Position numbers and translations under genes: made by a program | NCBI GenBank assembly: GCA_016124275.1 | Contig: WGOA01000015.1 | Coordinates: forward strand, 1 to 34,452 | Length of the DNA: 34,452 nt | Source of the DNA: Bacteroidota bacterium | Lineage (GTDB): Bacteria > Bacteroidota > Bacteroidia > Chitinophagales > BACL12 | Reading direction: 5' to 3' | Notes under the pieces: generated by a model | Told to the model about the DNA's origin: nothing | Seen by the model: the letters and a program-made list of their open reading frames with translations, nothing else | Databases searched by the model: none | Part shown: positions 14,483 through 23,070 of the stretch, piece by piece | How the letters are laid out: each line of letters starts with the position of its first letter | How positions within the stretch are numbered: the first letter of the stretch is position 1

Positions 14483-15523
14483 TCATATAAAATCTACATC
14501 CCTGTTTATCCGATAGCTCATCAGCCTTTGCAAGCCATCAGCAACAGGCGCGTTTTCAAACAGAATGCGGTGCAGCATCCCTACAATGGGCATACTTAGG
14601 CCCTCAGCATTCGCCAGAGCAAGCGCGACCTGCACGGTGTGAACGCCTTCAGCCACTTCATCCATGGTTTCCAGGATCTGGGACAAGGTCTCCCCTTGGG
14701 CAAGGCGAAACCCAACGGTATAATTGCGGCTGTGAGGGCTTGAACAGGTAGCAATGATGTCTCCTATGCCGGCGAGGCCCAAAAAGGCGCGTGGATCTAT
14801 ATTCAGCGTTTTACCCAAGTGTATCAATTCGCTCAATCCCCGGGTCATGAGCAAGGCGCGGGCATTTTCGCCCAAAGCCAAACCCCGTACCATACCAGAA
14901 CCAATGGCCAGAATATTCTTTAATACGCCGGCCAGTTCTATTCCCAAGACGTCATAGCTGCCGTAAACCTGAAAGCGATTGGAGCGTAGCGCCAGTTTGC
15001 CTTCGTTGATCACTTCGTCAAAGCGGCTGCCAATGACCGTTGCAGCCGGGAGTCCCTGTGCTATTTCTGAAGCCAGATTAGGTCCGTGAAGACAGCCGAC
15101 GCGCAGCACCACCGTTTCTCGCAATATCAATTCAGACATGGTCAACACCTGCTGCCGCTTTAACTTGCTTTCCAGGCTCAGGTTTTGATCAGGCGGTTCC
15201 ACATGCAGCCCCTTGGTGCCGTGGATCAGGATGTGATCGGGGCGCAAGAACGGGGCAAGGTCCCCGATCATAGCGGCGAAACTTTCAGAAGGCACGATCG
15301 GAAAAATCAGGTAACAAGCGTCAGCAATTTGCTGCAACGAGCCGGTAATTTCCACCAGATCGTGCAACGTTTGCCCGGCACTTTGCCTGCTTGTGCGCAA
15401 TTGTTCTGCGCGTTCCGGGAGCCTGGTGTACAGCAATACCCGCTTGTTCTCCGCCAAAAGATTAGCGACCGCTGTGCCAAAACTACCGGCACCAATGACT
15501 GCAACTGGAGCTTGTTCAGACAT
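14483..15523 (-). CDS. gpsA: Glycerol-3-phosphate dehydrogenase [NAD(P)+]
   Basis: GpsA reduces dihydroxyacetone phosphate to sn-glycerol-3-phosphate, the backbone of phospholipids. The ATG at 15523 gives 346 residues with the NAD(P) site VIGAGSFGTAVANLL at 8-22. Further landmarks are HGTKGLH near 110, RVGCLHGPNLASEIAQGLPAA near 150 (the family's GPSFA/GPN-A-E segment), the catalytic Lys in AGVLKNILAIGSGM, and GLAGIGDIIATCSSPHSRN. The open frame extends to 15724, but that part lies within the acyltransferase gene in another frame. The start overlaps the upstream acyltransferase stop by 8 nt, and both gene products act in glycerolipid synthesis. Confidence 0.94.
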   Translation of the reverse strand: MSEQAPVAVIGAGSFGTAVANLLAENKRVLLYTRLPERAEQLRTSRQSAGQTLHDLVEITGSLQQIADACYLIFPIVPSESFAAMIGDLAPFLRPDHILIHGTKGLHVEPPDQNLSLESKLKRQQVLTMSELILRETVVLRVGCLHGPNLASEIAQGLPAATVIGSRFDEVINEGKLALRSNRFQVYGSYDVLGIELAGVLKNILAIGSGMVRGLALGENARALLMTRGLSELIHLGKTLNIDPRAFLGLAGIGDIIATCSSPHSRNYTVGFRLAQGETLSQILETMDEVAEGVHTVQVALALANAEGLSMPIVGMLHRILFENAPVADGLQRLMSYRINRDVDFI

Positions 15524-17216
15524 AGTGTTCAAATCCGAAACCATCCATGCGGTTGTGGTAAAAGAGCAGCAAGCGCAAGTCATCAGAACTGACTTTACCG
15601 CTGCGTTTGTCAATCTTGAGCGCTCGTTTGTCGTGGTAAATGCCCAGGTTCCGGATACCGTGTTGCAAGATGGATGCTGTGGGCTGGTCCAGCACGGGCT
15701 CCCGATATAACTCTGCCCGGTCACAGCGCAACTTGACTTCTGCCACGAGTCGGGTAACCGCCACGCCTAAGGCTTCCCAATCCCAGCTGCGGTCTTCTTC
15801 GGGCAGACGCAGCAATTGGTACAGGTCCAGATCGGGATGGCGTTTCTGGATTAACCGAAAGGCCGCGAAAGCCACCACATGGCTGGCCATCACTGTATTG
15901 TACCGGTGGAAGGCGTGAACGATTTTATCGGCAAGGATCTTAGTATATTCAAAATCGCGCTGAGCATCTTCCTTGAGTTCACCGTTGTGCTGGAAGTAGG
16001 CAGCGAGCGGCACAGTTTTGCCGTTTGGATCCAGACTGTTGCCGGCAGCATCTACCGGATTACCCAAGATGTCCATTGGATCGCCAAAGCGGATGCGGAT
16101 GTCTGACCCCGCCGTAAAGAAGCGGAGAATGAAGCGGGCAATTCTACCAGAACTGGAATAGCGGTCTTGCTCGACAAAGAAACGTTCCCGCCCGATTTCC
16201 TGAAGGTGATCTTTGATAAGTGCCGGCGCTTCCAGGACAAAATTGTAGTTGATCACTACCGGGGCGACATAAATTTTCTGGAAGGGGCCATTCGGGTTTT
16301 CCAGCAAAAGGCGCCGCTGTGCTTCGATAACCGTACTGAGCAGGCCGAGTTTGACTTGTTTTTCAATGGCTCCGGAGCGCGAGCGCGTCCCGCCGGGAAA
16401 GAAAAGGCTGTGGCAGCCCTCCTCTAAAGCGCTGGTGGAATAGGCTTTGAGCGCTTGCAAGTATATCTTGTTCTTCTTGCGCCGGTCCACTTTATAGGCC
16501 CCAAGCCGGTTCATAAAATAGGCCAGAATCCGCGCGCTAAACAGGTTTAGTCCGGCCCCGTAAAGAAAGGCTGGCAACCCGATGGCATCAATCGCATAGC
16601 CCACCAGGATGGAATCCAGGTTCGAAAAGTGCGTAGGCACCATGACAACAGTACCGCCGTCCCGAACAATCTGCCGCAATCGCTCCACATCGCCATCCAG
16701 GTGAACCCGGTCGTGAATACCCAGCCGATTGCCAAAAATCCGGCTGAAGTTTCGGTTGCCGGAAGCGTTCAGGAGCCTGTTAAAGGCGATGGGCAAAAAT
16801 TGACGGGCAAACTGGTAGGTTGGGTTGTTAAAATTCCCCTGAATTTCCTTGCCGTAGCGTTCCAGAATAGTTTGCAACAGGGCATTCCAGGCGGCTTGCG
16901 GGGCTGATTCCTGCTCCAAACGCGTTAACTCCGAGGCCACAAAAGCCCAGAACTTCTTTTCATCTGGCGGGTCCACGCTCCAGGGCTTGCGCGTTAAACG
17001 GATCTTTTCGTGGTACAGACTATTGGCCAGCAGTGCCTGGAGGGAAGCGCTGCTGCGGTGGTCCAGTAACAGTTCCCGTTTTGCCTCTTCTATGACTTTG
17101 TGGAGAAAGCGCTCCCGGTCTTTGGACAACCGGTACAGGGGCCATTCCTCCAAATTGGGGACAACCTGTTTAAGGGGAAATTGCATGGAAGTTTTCTGGG
17201 ATTCCTTTCCAGCCAT
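15516..17216 (-). CDS. Glycerol-3-phosphate / lysophosphatidate-type acyltransferase (PlsB/PlsC superfamily)
   Basis: The 566-residue protein has the acyltransferase blocks of the PlsB/PlsC superfamily: HX4D as THFSNLDS (H196, D201), an Arg-containing block near 230 (RLGAYKVDRR), block III FFPGGTRSRSG near 275, and block IV APVVINYNFV. Long flanks on both sides of the core fit PlsB-like glycerol-3-phosphate acyltransferases better than the short PlsC. Such enzymes acylate glycerol-3-phosphate at the inner membrane. The overlapping downstream gpsA makes that substrate, supporting the assignment. A promoter box lies only 4 bp before the ATG at 17216, so the in-frame ATG at 17186 (MQFPLKQ) may be the true start. 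Confidence 0.85.
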   Translation of the reverse strand: MAGKESQKTSMQFPLKQVVPNLEEWPLYRLSKDRERFLHKVIEEAKRELLLDHRSSASLQALLANSLYHEKIRLTRKPWSVDPPDEKKFWAFVASELTRLEQESAPQAAWNALLQTILERYGKEIQGNFNNPTYQFARQFLPIAFNRLLNASGNRNFSRIFGNRLGIHDRVHLDGDVERLRQIVRDGGTVVMVPTHFSNLDSILVGYAIDAIGLPAFLYGAGLNLFSARILAYFMNRLGAYKVDRRKKNKIYLQALKAYSTSALEEGCHSLFFPGGTRSRSGAIEKQVKLGLLSTVIEAQRRLLLENPNGPFQKIYVAPVVINYNFVLEAPALIKDHLQEIGRERFFVEQDRYSSSGRIARFILRFFTAGSDIRIRFGDPMDILGNPVDAAGNSLDPNGKTVPLAAYFQHNGELKEDAQRDFEYTKILADKIVHAFHRYNTVMASHVVAFAAFRLIQKRHPDLDLYQLLRLPEEDRSWDWEALGVAVTRLVAEVKLRCDRAELYREPVLDQPTASILQHGIRNLGIYHDKRALKIDKRSGKVSSDDLRLLLFYHNRMDGFGFEHYV

Positions 17217-17220
17217 GGCC

Positions 17221-17254
17221 CAAAGATACCTTTCCAGACTTTACAGGAAAGCAA
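17221..17254 (-). promoter_or_regulatory. Bacteroidota-type promoter for the acyltransferase-gpsA operon
   Basis: Read on the minus strand, TTG (17254-17252), 23 nt, then the exact box TATCTTTG (17228-17221). The spacing is at the upper limit of the consensus. The expected transcript start is close to 17216, which questions the ATG there and favours the one at 17186, or implies a leaderless message. Confidence 0.45.
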
Positions 17255-17352
17255 CCAGAAAACCTTTGAAAATCAACCCCTTATCCCGAACTTTATGGTT
17301 TAGGCCCGCAATCTGGGGCAAAAGACAAGGTGAGAAGGAAAGCAGCGCAGAA

Positions 17353-18972
17353 GTGAAAAATAAAAATATAATATTAACTTATTTCATAGTTTTTTTAAAC
17401 TCCATTGCGCTTCATGCCCAGTTTGTTTTGAATGGCTCTGCCGTTGATCTTGGGGATGATTGCATCCAGCTTACGCCATCCCTGACCACCCAAACCGGCT
17501 CGGCCTGGTATCCGGATAAAATTGATCTCCGGCAGGATTTTCGGGTAGAAGCTTCCATTTTTCTGGGCAACTCTGATGGTGGTGCCGACGGTATTGCTTT
17601 TGTCTTGCAGCCGCTTTCCACCGCGGTTGGTGCCTCCGGAGGCGGTTTAGGATACCTTGGCGTAAGCCCTTCTGTGGCCGTTGAGTTTGACACGTATCAA
17701 AACGGAAGCTATTCCGATCCATCCTGCGACCACGTCGGTATCGTATCCGATGGCAATCCTGCACATACCGGTCCAACATCGCTGGCAGCGCCCGTCAATA
17801 TCCTTCCCGGTATCTGCAACGCGGAGAACGGCGCTTACCACGAAATCTCTATCCGATGGCAAAGTGCGCTAAATACTCTGGAGGTCTATGTGAACTGCGC
17901 ATTGCGGGTCTCGTACACCGGCGACCTGGTTAGCACGAGTTTTGGAGGCGATTCTCTGGTTTATTTTGGATTCACCGCGGCTACCGGAGCCCTGAGCAAT
18001 GAGCACATTGTTTGTTACCAACGCCTGGACATCGCTTTGCCCACGCCCGTTTTGCAGACTTGTTCCGGCGATACGATTCCGATCAGCGCACCCGCAGGCT
18101 TCAGTGGTTATACGTGGAGCCCTTCGACCGAAATCTCCGATCCCGCTTCTGAGAACCCCAGCGTGTGGCCATCCGGTACAACAACATACACCGTCAGCTA
18201 CACGGACGACTGCGGGGAGCTTTACCAGGATTCCGTCATCATTCAGGTGGACGCTTTCCCTTTGCTGCCGACCCTGCCCGCCGATACAGTTTTGTGTGAA
18301 GGCTCTCCTGTTTTGTTGGGCGAAGCTGCATTGCCTGGGTACCTTTACGCTTGGTCAACCGGTAGTTCAGCATCCTCCATTGCTGTTTTGACGAGCGGAA
18401 CCTACACCTTGTTGGTCCAAAATGGGCTTTGCTCCGCGGAGACACAGGCTGTGGTGCTCTTTGAGCCGTACCCGAACCTGGCTTTTCCACAGGATTCTGT
18501 CTCGTGGTGCATTGGCGATGAACTTCTGCTCAGCCCGCTTAGCAATGCTTCCGTGTTTCTCTGGTCCACCGGCGGTTCAACGGCCATCTTGTCTGTAGAT
18601 GAGCCTGGATTATATACGTTAACAGCAAGCTTGGGGGATTGTTCCGTGCGCGATTCGGTTGCCGTGTACCCTCAACTGGAATGCGGCTGCCTGCCTTCCT
18701 TGCCCAACGCGTTTTCACCCAATGCGGATGGGCTCAATGATCAGTTTCGATGGGTCAATGTCGCAGATTGTCCTGACGCTGACCAGTTTGTGCTGCGCAT
18801 TTACAACCGCTGGGGCCAATTGGTTTTTGAGAGCGACGATGCGGCGATCGGGTGGGACGGGACCTATCGGGGCTTACCAGCAGAACTGGGGGTGTATGTG
18901 GTGCAGGCCAGGAGCATCAGGCCGGGCGAAGGGGCCAAGTGGTCCAGCGGCACCGTAACATTGATCCACTAA
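17353..18972 (+). CDS. Secreted L-type lectin protein with gliding-motility/T9SS C-terminal domain
   Basis: The start is GTG 17353: it opens directly on a signal peptide (MKNKNIILTYFIVFLNSIALHAQ), while the frame upstream overlaps the divergent gene. The 539-residue product has an L-type lectin-like domain (about 24-225) with FRVEASIFLG, GADGIAFVLQ and VAVEFDTYQN, where Asp residues commonly bind calcium. Next come two or three Ig/PKD-like repeats (CSGDTIPISAPAGFSGYTWS; LCEGSPVLLGE; WCIGDELLLSP). The last 95 residues are the CHU_C domain (LPNAFSPNADGLNDQF, YNRWGQLVFES, WDGTYRG), a type B sorting signal for the type IX secretion system. It is probably a cell-surface or released carbohydrate-binding protein. 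Confidence 0.85.
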   Translation: MKNKNIILTYFIVFLNSIALHAQFVLNGSAVDLGDDCIQLTPSLTTQTGSAWYPDKIDLRQDFRVEASIFLGNSDGGADGIAFVLQPLSTAVGASGGGLGYLGVSPSVAVEFDTYQNGSYSDPSCDHVGIVSDGNPAHTGPTSLAAPVNILPGICNAENGAYHEISIRWQSALNTLEVYVNCALRVSYTGDLVSTSFGGDSLVYFGFTAATGALSNEHIVCYQRLDIALPTPVLQTCSGDTIPISAPAGFSGYTWSPSTEISDPASENPSVWPSGTTTYTVSYTDDCGELYQDSVIIQVDAFPLLPTLPADTVLCEGSPVLLGEAALPGYLYAWSTGSSASSIAVLTSGTYTLLVQNGLCSAETQAVVLFEPYPNLAFPQDSVSWCIGDELLLSPLSNASVFLWSTGGSTAILSVDEPGLYTLTASLGDCSVRDSVAVYPQLECGCLPSLPNAFSPNADGLNDQFRWVNVADCPDADQFVLRIYNRWGQLVFESDDAAIGWDGTYRGLPAELGVYVVQARSIRPGEGAKWSSGTVTLIH

Positions 18973-19070
18973 CCTAACGCCCTGATTCCACAAGCTGTTG
19001 CTGCAACCCCGTAACCTTGTGCATGGATACCGGCAACCGCTGCCGCCTGGCTGTCTAGATGCCCGCCGCA

Positions 19071-19147
19071 GCTGCCGCATAGCCGCCGCCTTGCCGCACC
19101 CCCTGCCTGGCCGCCTTGCTGCCGCATAGCCTCCGCCGCCTTGCCGC
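19071..19147. repeat. GC-rich imperfect direct repeat in the spacer after the lectin gene
   Basis: Two copies of a 27/30-bp element (19071-19097 and 19118-19147) share GCTGCCGCATAGCC at the left and GCCGCCTTGCCGC at the right; the second carries three extra bases. Shorter GCCGCC motifs extend on both sides. The stretch lies in the 203-bp gap between two convergent genes and contains no credible coding sequence. Confidence 0.7.
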
Positions 19148-19175
19148 CTCCGACCAGCCGCCTTTCGTTGAACGA

Positions 19176-20870
19176 TTACCCTGCTTTTTCAGAAGAAGTC
19201 GCGCTGAGTTGGTCCAGCAATTCCCCCGACAAAACCACGACCGAAGGACGCGGGATGCTGTTTCCGCCATCCGGCCAGTGGCTGGAAAGTTCAGCCATGG
19301 ATGGAGAATACTCGCCCGGATGCTGAACACTCAGAAACAACGAGCGACCATCAGGGGCGAACCAAGGTCCGGTAAGCTCGGCTTCATGCGGAGCGCTGGC
19401 CACCTGGATAACCTGCCCTGCCTGTTCGCCCTGACGGGGTACGACGAAGAGGCCATTGTTGCCAAAGGCCGTGTAAGGCTCCCGGTTGGTTTTGCTGCCG
19501 CTGATGTCTGATGTAAACCACAGGTTACCCTGCGGATCAAACGCCATGTTGTCCGGACAGGCAAATCCGGTTTCTTCGCCACCAGCCAGGTAGGTTTCGT
19601 GGCTAAAACGGAGGGCGTCGTGCACGCCGTTTTCTTCCATAATTTTTAATATGGAACCGTAGAAATTGCCTTTGGGCGTATTGTTGGTCAACGCAACCAG
19701 CACATTGCCGTTTACCGGATCAATTTCAATGTCTTCCGGTCTGTCCAGGGCAGTGGCATTTACCTTTTTTGCTGCATAGCGAAGCCGCACCAAAATATCC
19801 GTTTGATCGCGGAAAGTTTGGTTTAGTTCAGGCCGATCGTGGATCAGGGGTTCCCAGATTCCCTGATCAAGATTGGCTGCATACAGGGTGCCTTCGCGGA
19901 GCGAGCCGGGTGCAGACGAGATGAACTTGTACAGGTGTTCATCGTTGGCATCATCACCGGAGTACACCACTAAGCGCCCGTCAGGCAGTTCGTGCAGCGT
20001 GGCGCATTCGTGGGCACAACGGCCCAGCGCGACGTGTTTTTGTGCTTCCCCAGTTCTTGGATTGACTTCAACTACCCAACCGTAATGCTCTGGTGGAAAG
20101 GGATCGTGCGTGTGCCAACCCTGATCAAAACCGATGTCCTGCCGTTTTCCGGAAACCGGATCGTTCTCGCCGTAGAACTGGTCGTAGTTTTCCTCGCAGG
20201 TCAGGATATGGCCCCAGGGCGTCAACCCGCCGGAACAGTTGGCCAATGTGCCCACAGCGGCGTTTGTGCCGGCAATGGGATCTGGCCAGTTAAAGGGGAT
20301 CTGCGTCCGTCCGTGCACTCGCCGATTCATGGGATCATTGGCGAGTACCTGCCACCGGCCATCCACTTTTGAAACCCGCAGAATACTGCCCCCGACAGCC
20401 AATTGTTCTTGTGTGATCTGTTCGCGTGTTTTTGGGCGCAGTTCGTCCCAACCCGAAACAAAACGAGCATCTACGTATTCGTGATTTACCCACAATAATC
20501 CTTCGTCTGGAGCATTGGCATCCAGCGGCAGGTAGCAAATAAAATCGTTGTTGAATCCAAAACGTTCTGTGGCATTAATGGGATCATCCCAGCGGATCAG
20601 CAATTGGCTGTTTAGACCTGGCGCCAATTCCAACGCATCGCTGGCCGTGGGTTGCAGCGGAGTGATGCGGAATGCGCTGGTTTTCGGGGCGACAGTTTCT
20701 GATTTACAGCCACTGAGCAGCCCTGGAATCAACACGAAGCCCACCGTGCCAATGCCCAGAAATTCCAGAAAGCTTCTTCGATCGATGGCTCCAGCTTTGC
20801 GGGCCTTAGTTCGGGCAACGTCTTGTGTTGTATGGGCAGGGAGTGCGGCGTCAGGAGAGGGGTTCGGCAT
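19176..20870 (-). CDS. PhoX-like phosphatase (DUF839 family) with Tat signal
   Basis: The 564-residue protein belongs to the PhoX/DUF839 group, beta-propeller alkaline phosphatases that use calcium and iron. The N-terminus carries a twin-arginine motif DRRSFLEFLG (R31, R32), a hydrophobic stretch, and then LLSGC (C55), a lipobox. It is probably exported folded and lipid-anchored. Family features include LLWVNHEYVD, NCSGGLTPWGHILTCEENYD, HYGWVVEVNPRTGE, GRCAHECATL, VYSGDDANDEHLYKF and PEDIEIDPVNGNVLVALT, where Glu, Cys and Asp residues match the metal site. Release of phosphate from organic esters is expected. The gene starts 24 bp after the PaaK-like gene on the same strand. Confidence 0.88.
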   Translation of the reverse strand: MPNPSPDAALPAHTTQDVARTKARKAGAIDRRSFLEFLGIGTVGFVLIPGLLSGCKSETVAPKTSAFRITPLQPTASDALELAPGLNSQLLIRWDDPINATERFGFNNDFICYLPLDANAPDEGLLWVNHEYVDARFVSGWDELRPKTREQITQEQLAVGGSILRVSKVDGRWQVLANDPMNRRVHGRTQIPFNWPDPIAGTNAAVGTLANCSGGLTPWGHILTCEENYDQFYGENDPVSGKRQDIGFDQGWHTHDPFPPEHYGWVVEVNPRTGEAQKHVALGRCAHECATLHELPDGRLVVYSGDDANDEHLYKFISSAPGSLREGTLYAANLDQGIWEPLIHDRPELNQTFRDQTDILVRLRYAAKKVNATALDRPEDIEIDPVNGNVLVALTNNTPKGNFYGSILKIMEENGVHDALRFSHETYLAGGEETGFACPDNMAFDPQGNLWFTSDISGSKTNREPYTAFGNNGLFVVPRQGEQAGQVIQVASAPHEAELTGPWFAPDGRSLFLSVQHPGEYSPSMAELSSHWPDGGNSIPRPSVVVLSGELLDQLSATSSEKAG

Positions 20871-20894
20871 GTCAGCTGTTCTTTGCTCGCAAAA

Positions 20895-22217
20895 TTACTG
20901 CCTTCGAAGGTCAACCACATGCCGCGTTTTTCCGCCTTCTGAGCGGGGGAGCTGGCCCACAGCTACTAACTCCACCCGAATGGATAAACCAAGCCGTTCT
21001 TTGAGGCGTTTATGCAGGCGCTCCGTTAATCCGGATGCGGCTTGTTGGCCAGTCCCTTCGGGTGGGCCGTAGGACCGCTCAACGTCTTCGAGCCATTCCA
21101 CCTGAACCTCTATTTCGTCGAGCGTCCGCTCGCGTTTTAGGCAGAGTTGGTAATGTGCAGCCAGTTGGGGAAACTCCTCGAGCACTGCTTCAACTTGCGA
21201 GGGGAACAGGTTCACGCCCCGAACAATCAACATGTCATCCGCCCGGCCTAATACAGGACCCATCTTTACGTGGGTGCGGGCGCCGTCGTGATCGCGCCGC
21301 AGCCAGGTTATGTCACCGGTTTTGTAGCGCAGCAGCGGCAGCGCTTCTTTGGTCAGCGTGGTAAACACCAACACGCCAGGCTGCCCATCGGGCAACACTT
21401 TACCTGTTTGCGCATCGACTATTTCCGGATAGAAATGATCTTCCCAAACATAACTTCCCGTACCTTTTTCATCAAAGGCTTCTTGGGCAACGCCAGGTCC
21501 CATGATCTCGCTCAGTCCATAAATGTTGGTGGCAATGACACCCAGGCCCGCCTCCACCTGCTCGCGCAAGGTGTTGGTCCAGGGCTCTGCCCCCAGAAGT
21601 GCGAAGCGGAGTTGCAACTGATCGGGGGCAATTCCCCGGTGGCGACAAGCTTCCGCCAACGTGAGGGCATAGGAAGGTGTGCAGGAAAGGATTTGGGGCT
21701 TAAAATCAAGCAGCAGATCAATTTGGCGATCTGTCATGCCACCGGAAACAGGGACAACAGTTAAGCCGAGGGTCTCCGCACCTGCGTGAAGGCCAAGTCC
21801 ACCGGTAAACAACCCATAGCCGTAAGCATTGTGGAGCATCATTCCGGCTTTTGCTCCTGCAGCGGCCAAGCTGCGCGCACAGACTTCACCAAAAATTCGA
21901 AGATCATTGGCGGTATAGCCAACTACCGTAAGTTTTCCTGTCGTTCCACTGGAAGCGTGAATGCGCGCAACATGCTCTATAGGTTCGGCAAACAGGCCGA
22001 AAGGATAATGCGTCCGCAAGTCTTCTTTGTTGGTGAAGGGCAGGTGTTGCAGGTCTTCCAGGCGTTGCAGATCGCCCGGGTTAAAACCAATATCCCCGAA
22101 TTGTTGCTGGTAAAAGGGCACCTTTTCGGCTAAGCGCCTGAGCAGGGATTGCAGCCGGGAAAGCTGCAGCGTTTGCAAACGCTCCCGGGGCATCCTCTCC
22201 AATTCCGGTTGGAACAT
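20895..22217 (-). CDS. paaK: Phenylacetate-CoA ligase-like AMP-forming enzyme
   Basis: The 440-residue protein has the PaaK features of the ANL adenylating superfamily: the AMP motif HASSGTTGKLTVVGYT (about 87-102), NAYGYGLFTGGLG, IYGLSEIMGPGV, RYKTGDITWL, the hinge-like RADDMLIVRGVNLFPSQVE and the C-terminal GGKTRHVVDLR. The length equals that of PaaK, which activates phenylacetate with ATP and CoA in the cytoplasm. No paaABCDE, paaG or paaZ gene is nearby, so it may serve a different aryl acid or a scattered pathway. Nine base pairs separate it from the LexA-like regulator gene upstream on the same strand, so the two are likely co-transcribed. Confidence 0.87.
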   Translation of the reverse strand: MFQPELERMPRERLQTLQLSRLQSLLRRLAEKVPFYQQQFGDIGFNPGDLQRLEDLQHLPFTNKEDLRTHYPFGLFAEPIEHVARIHASSGTTGKLTVVGYTANDLRIFGEVCARSLAAAGAKAGMMLHNAYGYGLFTGGLGLHAGAETLGLTVVPVSGGMTDRQIDLLLDFKPQILSCTPSYALTLAEACRHRGIAPDQLQLRFALLGAEPWTNTLREQVEAGLGVIATNIYGLSEIMGPGVAQEAFDEKGTGSYVWEDHFYPEIVDAQTGKVLPDGQPGVLVFTTLTKEALPLLRYKTGDITWLRRDHDGARTHVKMGPVLGRADDMLIVRGVNLFPSQVEAVLEEFPQLAAHYQLCLKRERTLDEIEVQVEWLEDVERSYGPPEGTGQQAASGLTERLHKRLKERLGLSIRVELVAVGQLPRSEGGKTRHVVDLRRQ

Positions 22218-22226
22218 GCGGGCTGA

Positions 22227-23024
22227 TTAACGGTGCTTACTGCGGCCCTGGATTTCGCGCACTTCCTGTTGCAGGCGGGCGAGCATGTCCATCATGCCAT
22301 CAATGCGCTGATCGCTCTTTTTGGACACTTTTCCGATGGACAGCTTGGCTTCCCAAGCTTCGAGCAATTCATCCGCAGGCAGTTCGTAAGGAGGGTAGGC
22401 GGGGTTATCGGATTGAAGCACCAATTTGCCCTCGGAACTGGCCGGACTAAAAACCCGCTTGTACACCATGCCATCAGAGCGTGTGAGCAGTACATAGGTT
22501 TGACCATCCGACAGGCTGCTGGCATCGCTCATGTACTCGCCAACCACAATGCTGCCCGGTTGCAGGGGAAGCATAGAGTCTCCGCTGATTTCGAAGGCCC
22601 GGTAGGTGCCCGCCGGTAGAAAGGGCAGTTGCAAGCGGGGCAATTCCGCAACAAATTCCGGGTCTGCGTACCCAAGCGCATAGCCCGCACGCGCTTTTTC
22701 GGACACCAGGACAATCTGCTCTTCATCGTTGCCATCAACAACAATAGACAAAACTCGGGTAGAGCCTGCTTGCAAGCCACCCGGTGCCGCTAAAGCAGGT
22801 TCGCTCTCCAACCCCGATCGCTCCAGATCTTCGCGGACCAGGCTGTCCAGCGAAATGCCAAATTGCCGGGTCATGGCTAACTGCACACTCAGGTTGGGCT
22901 TTGCCCGGCCTTCCTCATACGCACCGAGCAAGGATCGTTTAATGTTGAGTAGATCGGCAAAAGCCTGTTGGGTCAATCCGGCTTGGCGGCGCAGAAACTT
23001 GATGTTCTTATTAAGATTATCCAT
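22227..23024 (-). CDS. XRE-family transcriptional regulator with LexA/CI-type S24 peptidase domain
   Basis: The ATG at 23024 gives 265 residues: an XRE helix-turn-helix (about 5-62; NIKFLRRQAGLTQQAFADLL, AYEEGRAKPN) and a C-terminal S24 domain. The latter has a likely scissile Ala-Gly at A113-G114 (KARAGYALGYADPEF), the catalytic Ser S150 in EISGDSMLPL, and the general-base Lys K189 in GMVYKRVF. The parts needed for LexA/CI-like self-cleavage all appear present, so it may be inactivated under a stress signal. A last segment of about 35 residues may be coiled coil. The gene sits in a run of minus-strand genes, without phage genes. Palindromes directly in front of its ATG suggest autoregulation. 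Confidence 0.85.
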   Translation of the reverse strand: MDNLNKNIKFLRRQAGLTQQAFADLLNIKRSLLGAYEEGRAKPNLSVQLAMTRQFGISLDSLVREDLERSGLESEPALAAPGGLQAGSTRVLSIVVDGNDEEQIVLVSEKARAGYALGYADPEFVAELPRLQLPFLPAGTYRAFEISGDSMLPLQPGSIVVGEYMSDASSLSDGQTYVLLTRSDGMVYKRVFSPASSEGKLVLQSDNPAYPPYELPADELLEAWEAKLSIGKVSKKSDQRIDGMMDMLARLQQEVREIQGRSKHR

Positions 23025-23025
23025 C

Positions 23026-23070
23026 GCTAACAAAATTAGCAAAATTGCTTGAAATTGCCAATTATTTTGG
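23026..23070 (-). promoter_or_regulatory. Palindromic sites between the glycosyltransferase and the S24 regulator, possible operator
   Basis: GCTAA-CAAAA-TTAGC at 23026-23040 is a perfect 5-bp-arm palindrome starting two bases before the regulator's ATG. CCAA-TTATT-TTGG (23058-23070) is a second dyad. AATTGC occurs at 23043-23048 and again, as AATTGCC, nearby. Such paired sites are typical of XRE/CI repressor operators. That the adjacent regulator binds them is inference. Confidence 0.4.

Noticed and set aside
15524-15724. Long N-terminal extension of gpsA
   Set aside because: This part is in another frame within the acyltransferase gene. The NAD-binding motif begins directly after the ATG at 15523, as in the family.
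22227-23024. Prophage repressor and prophage
   Set aside because: The regulator is CI-like, but flanking genes are metabolic and no integrase, terminase or structural gene is seen.
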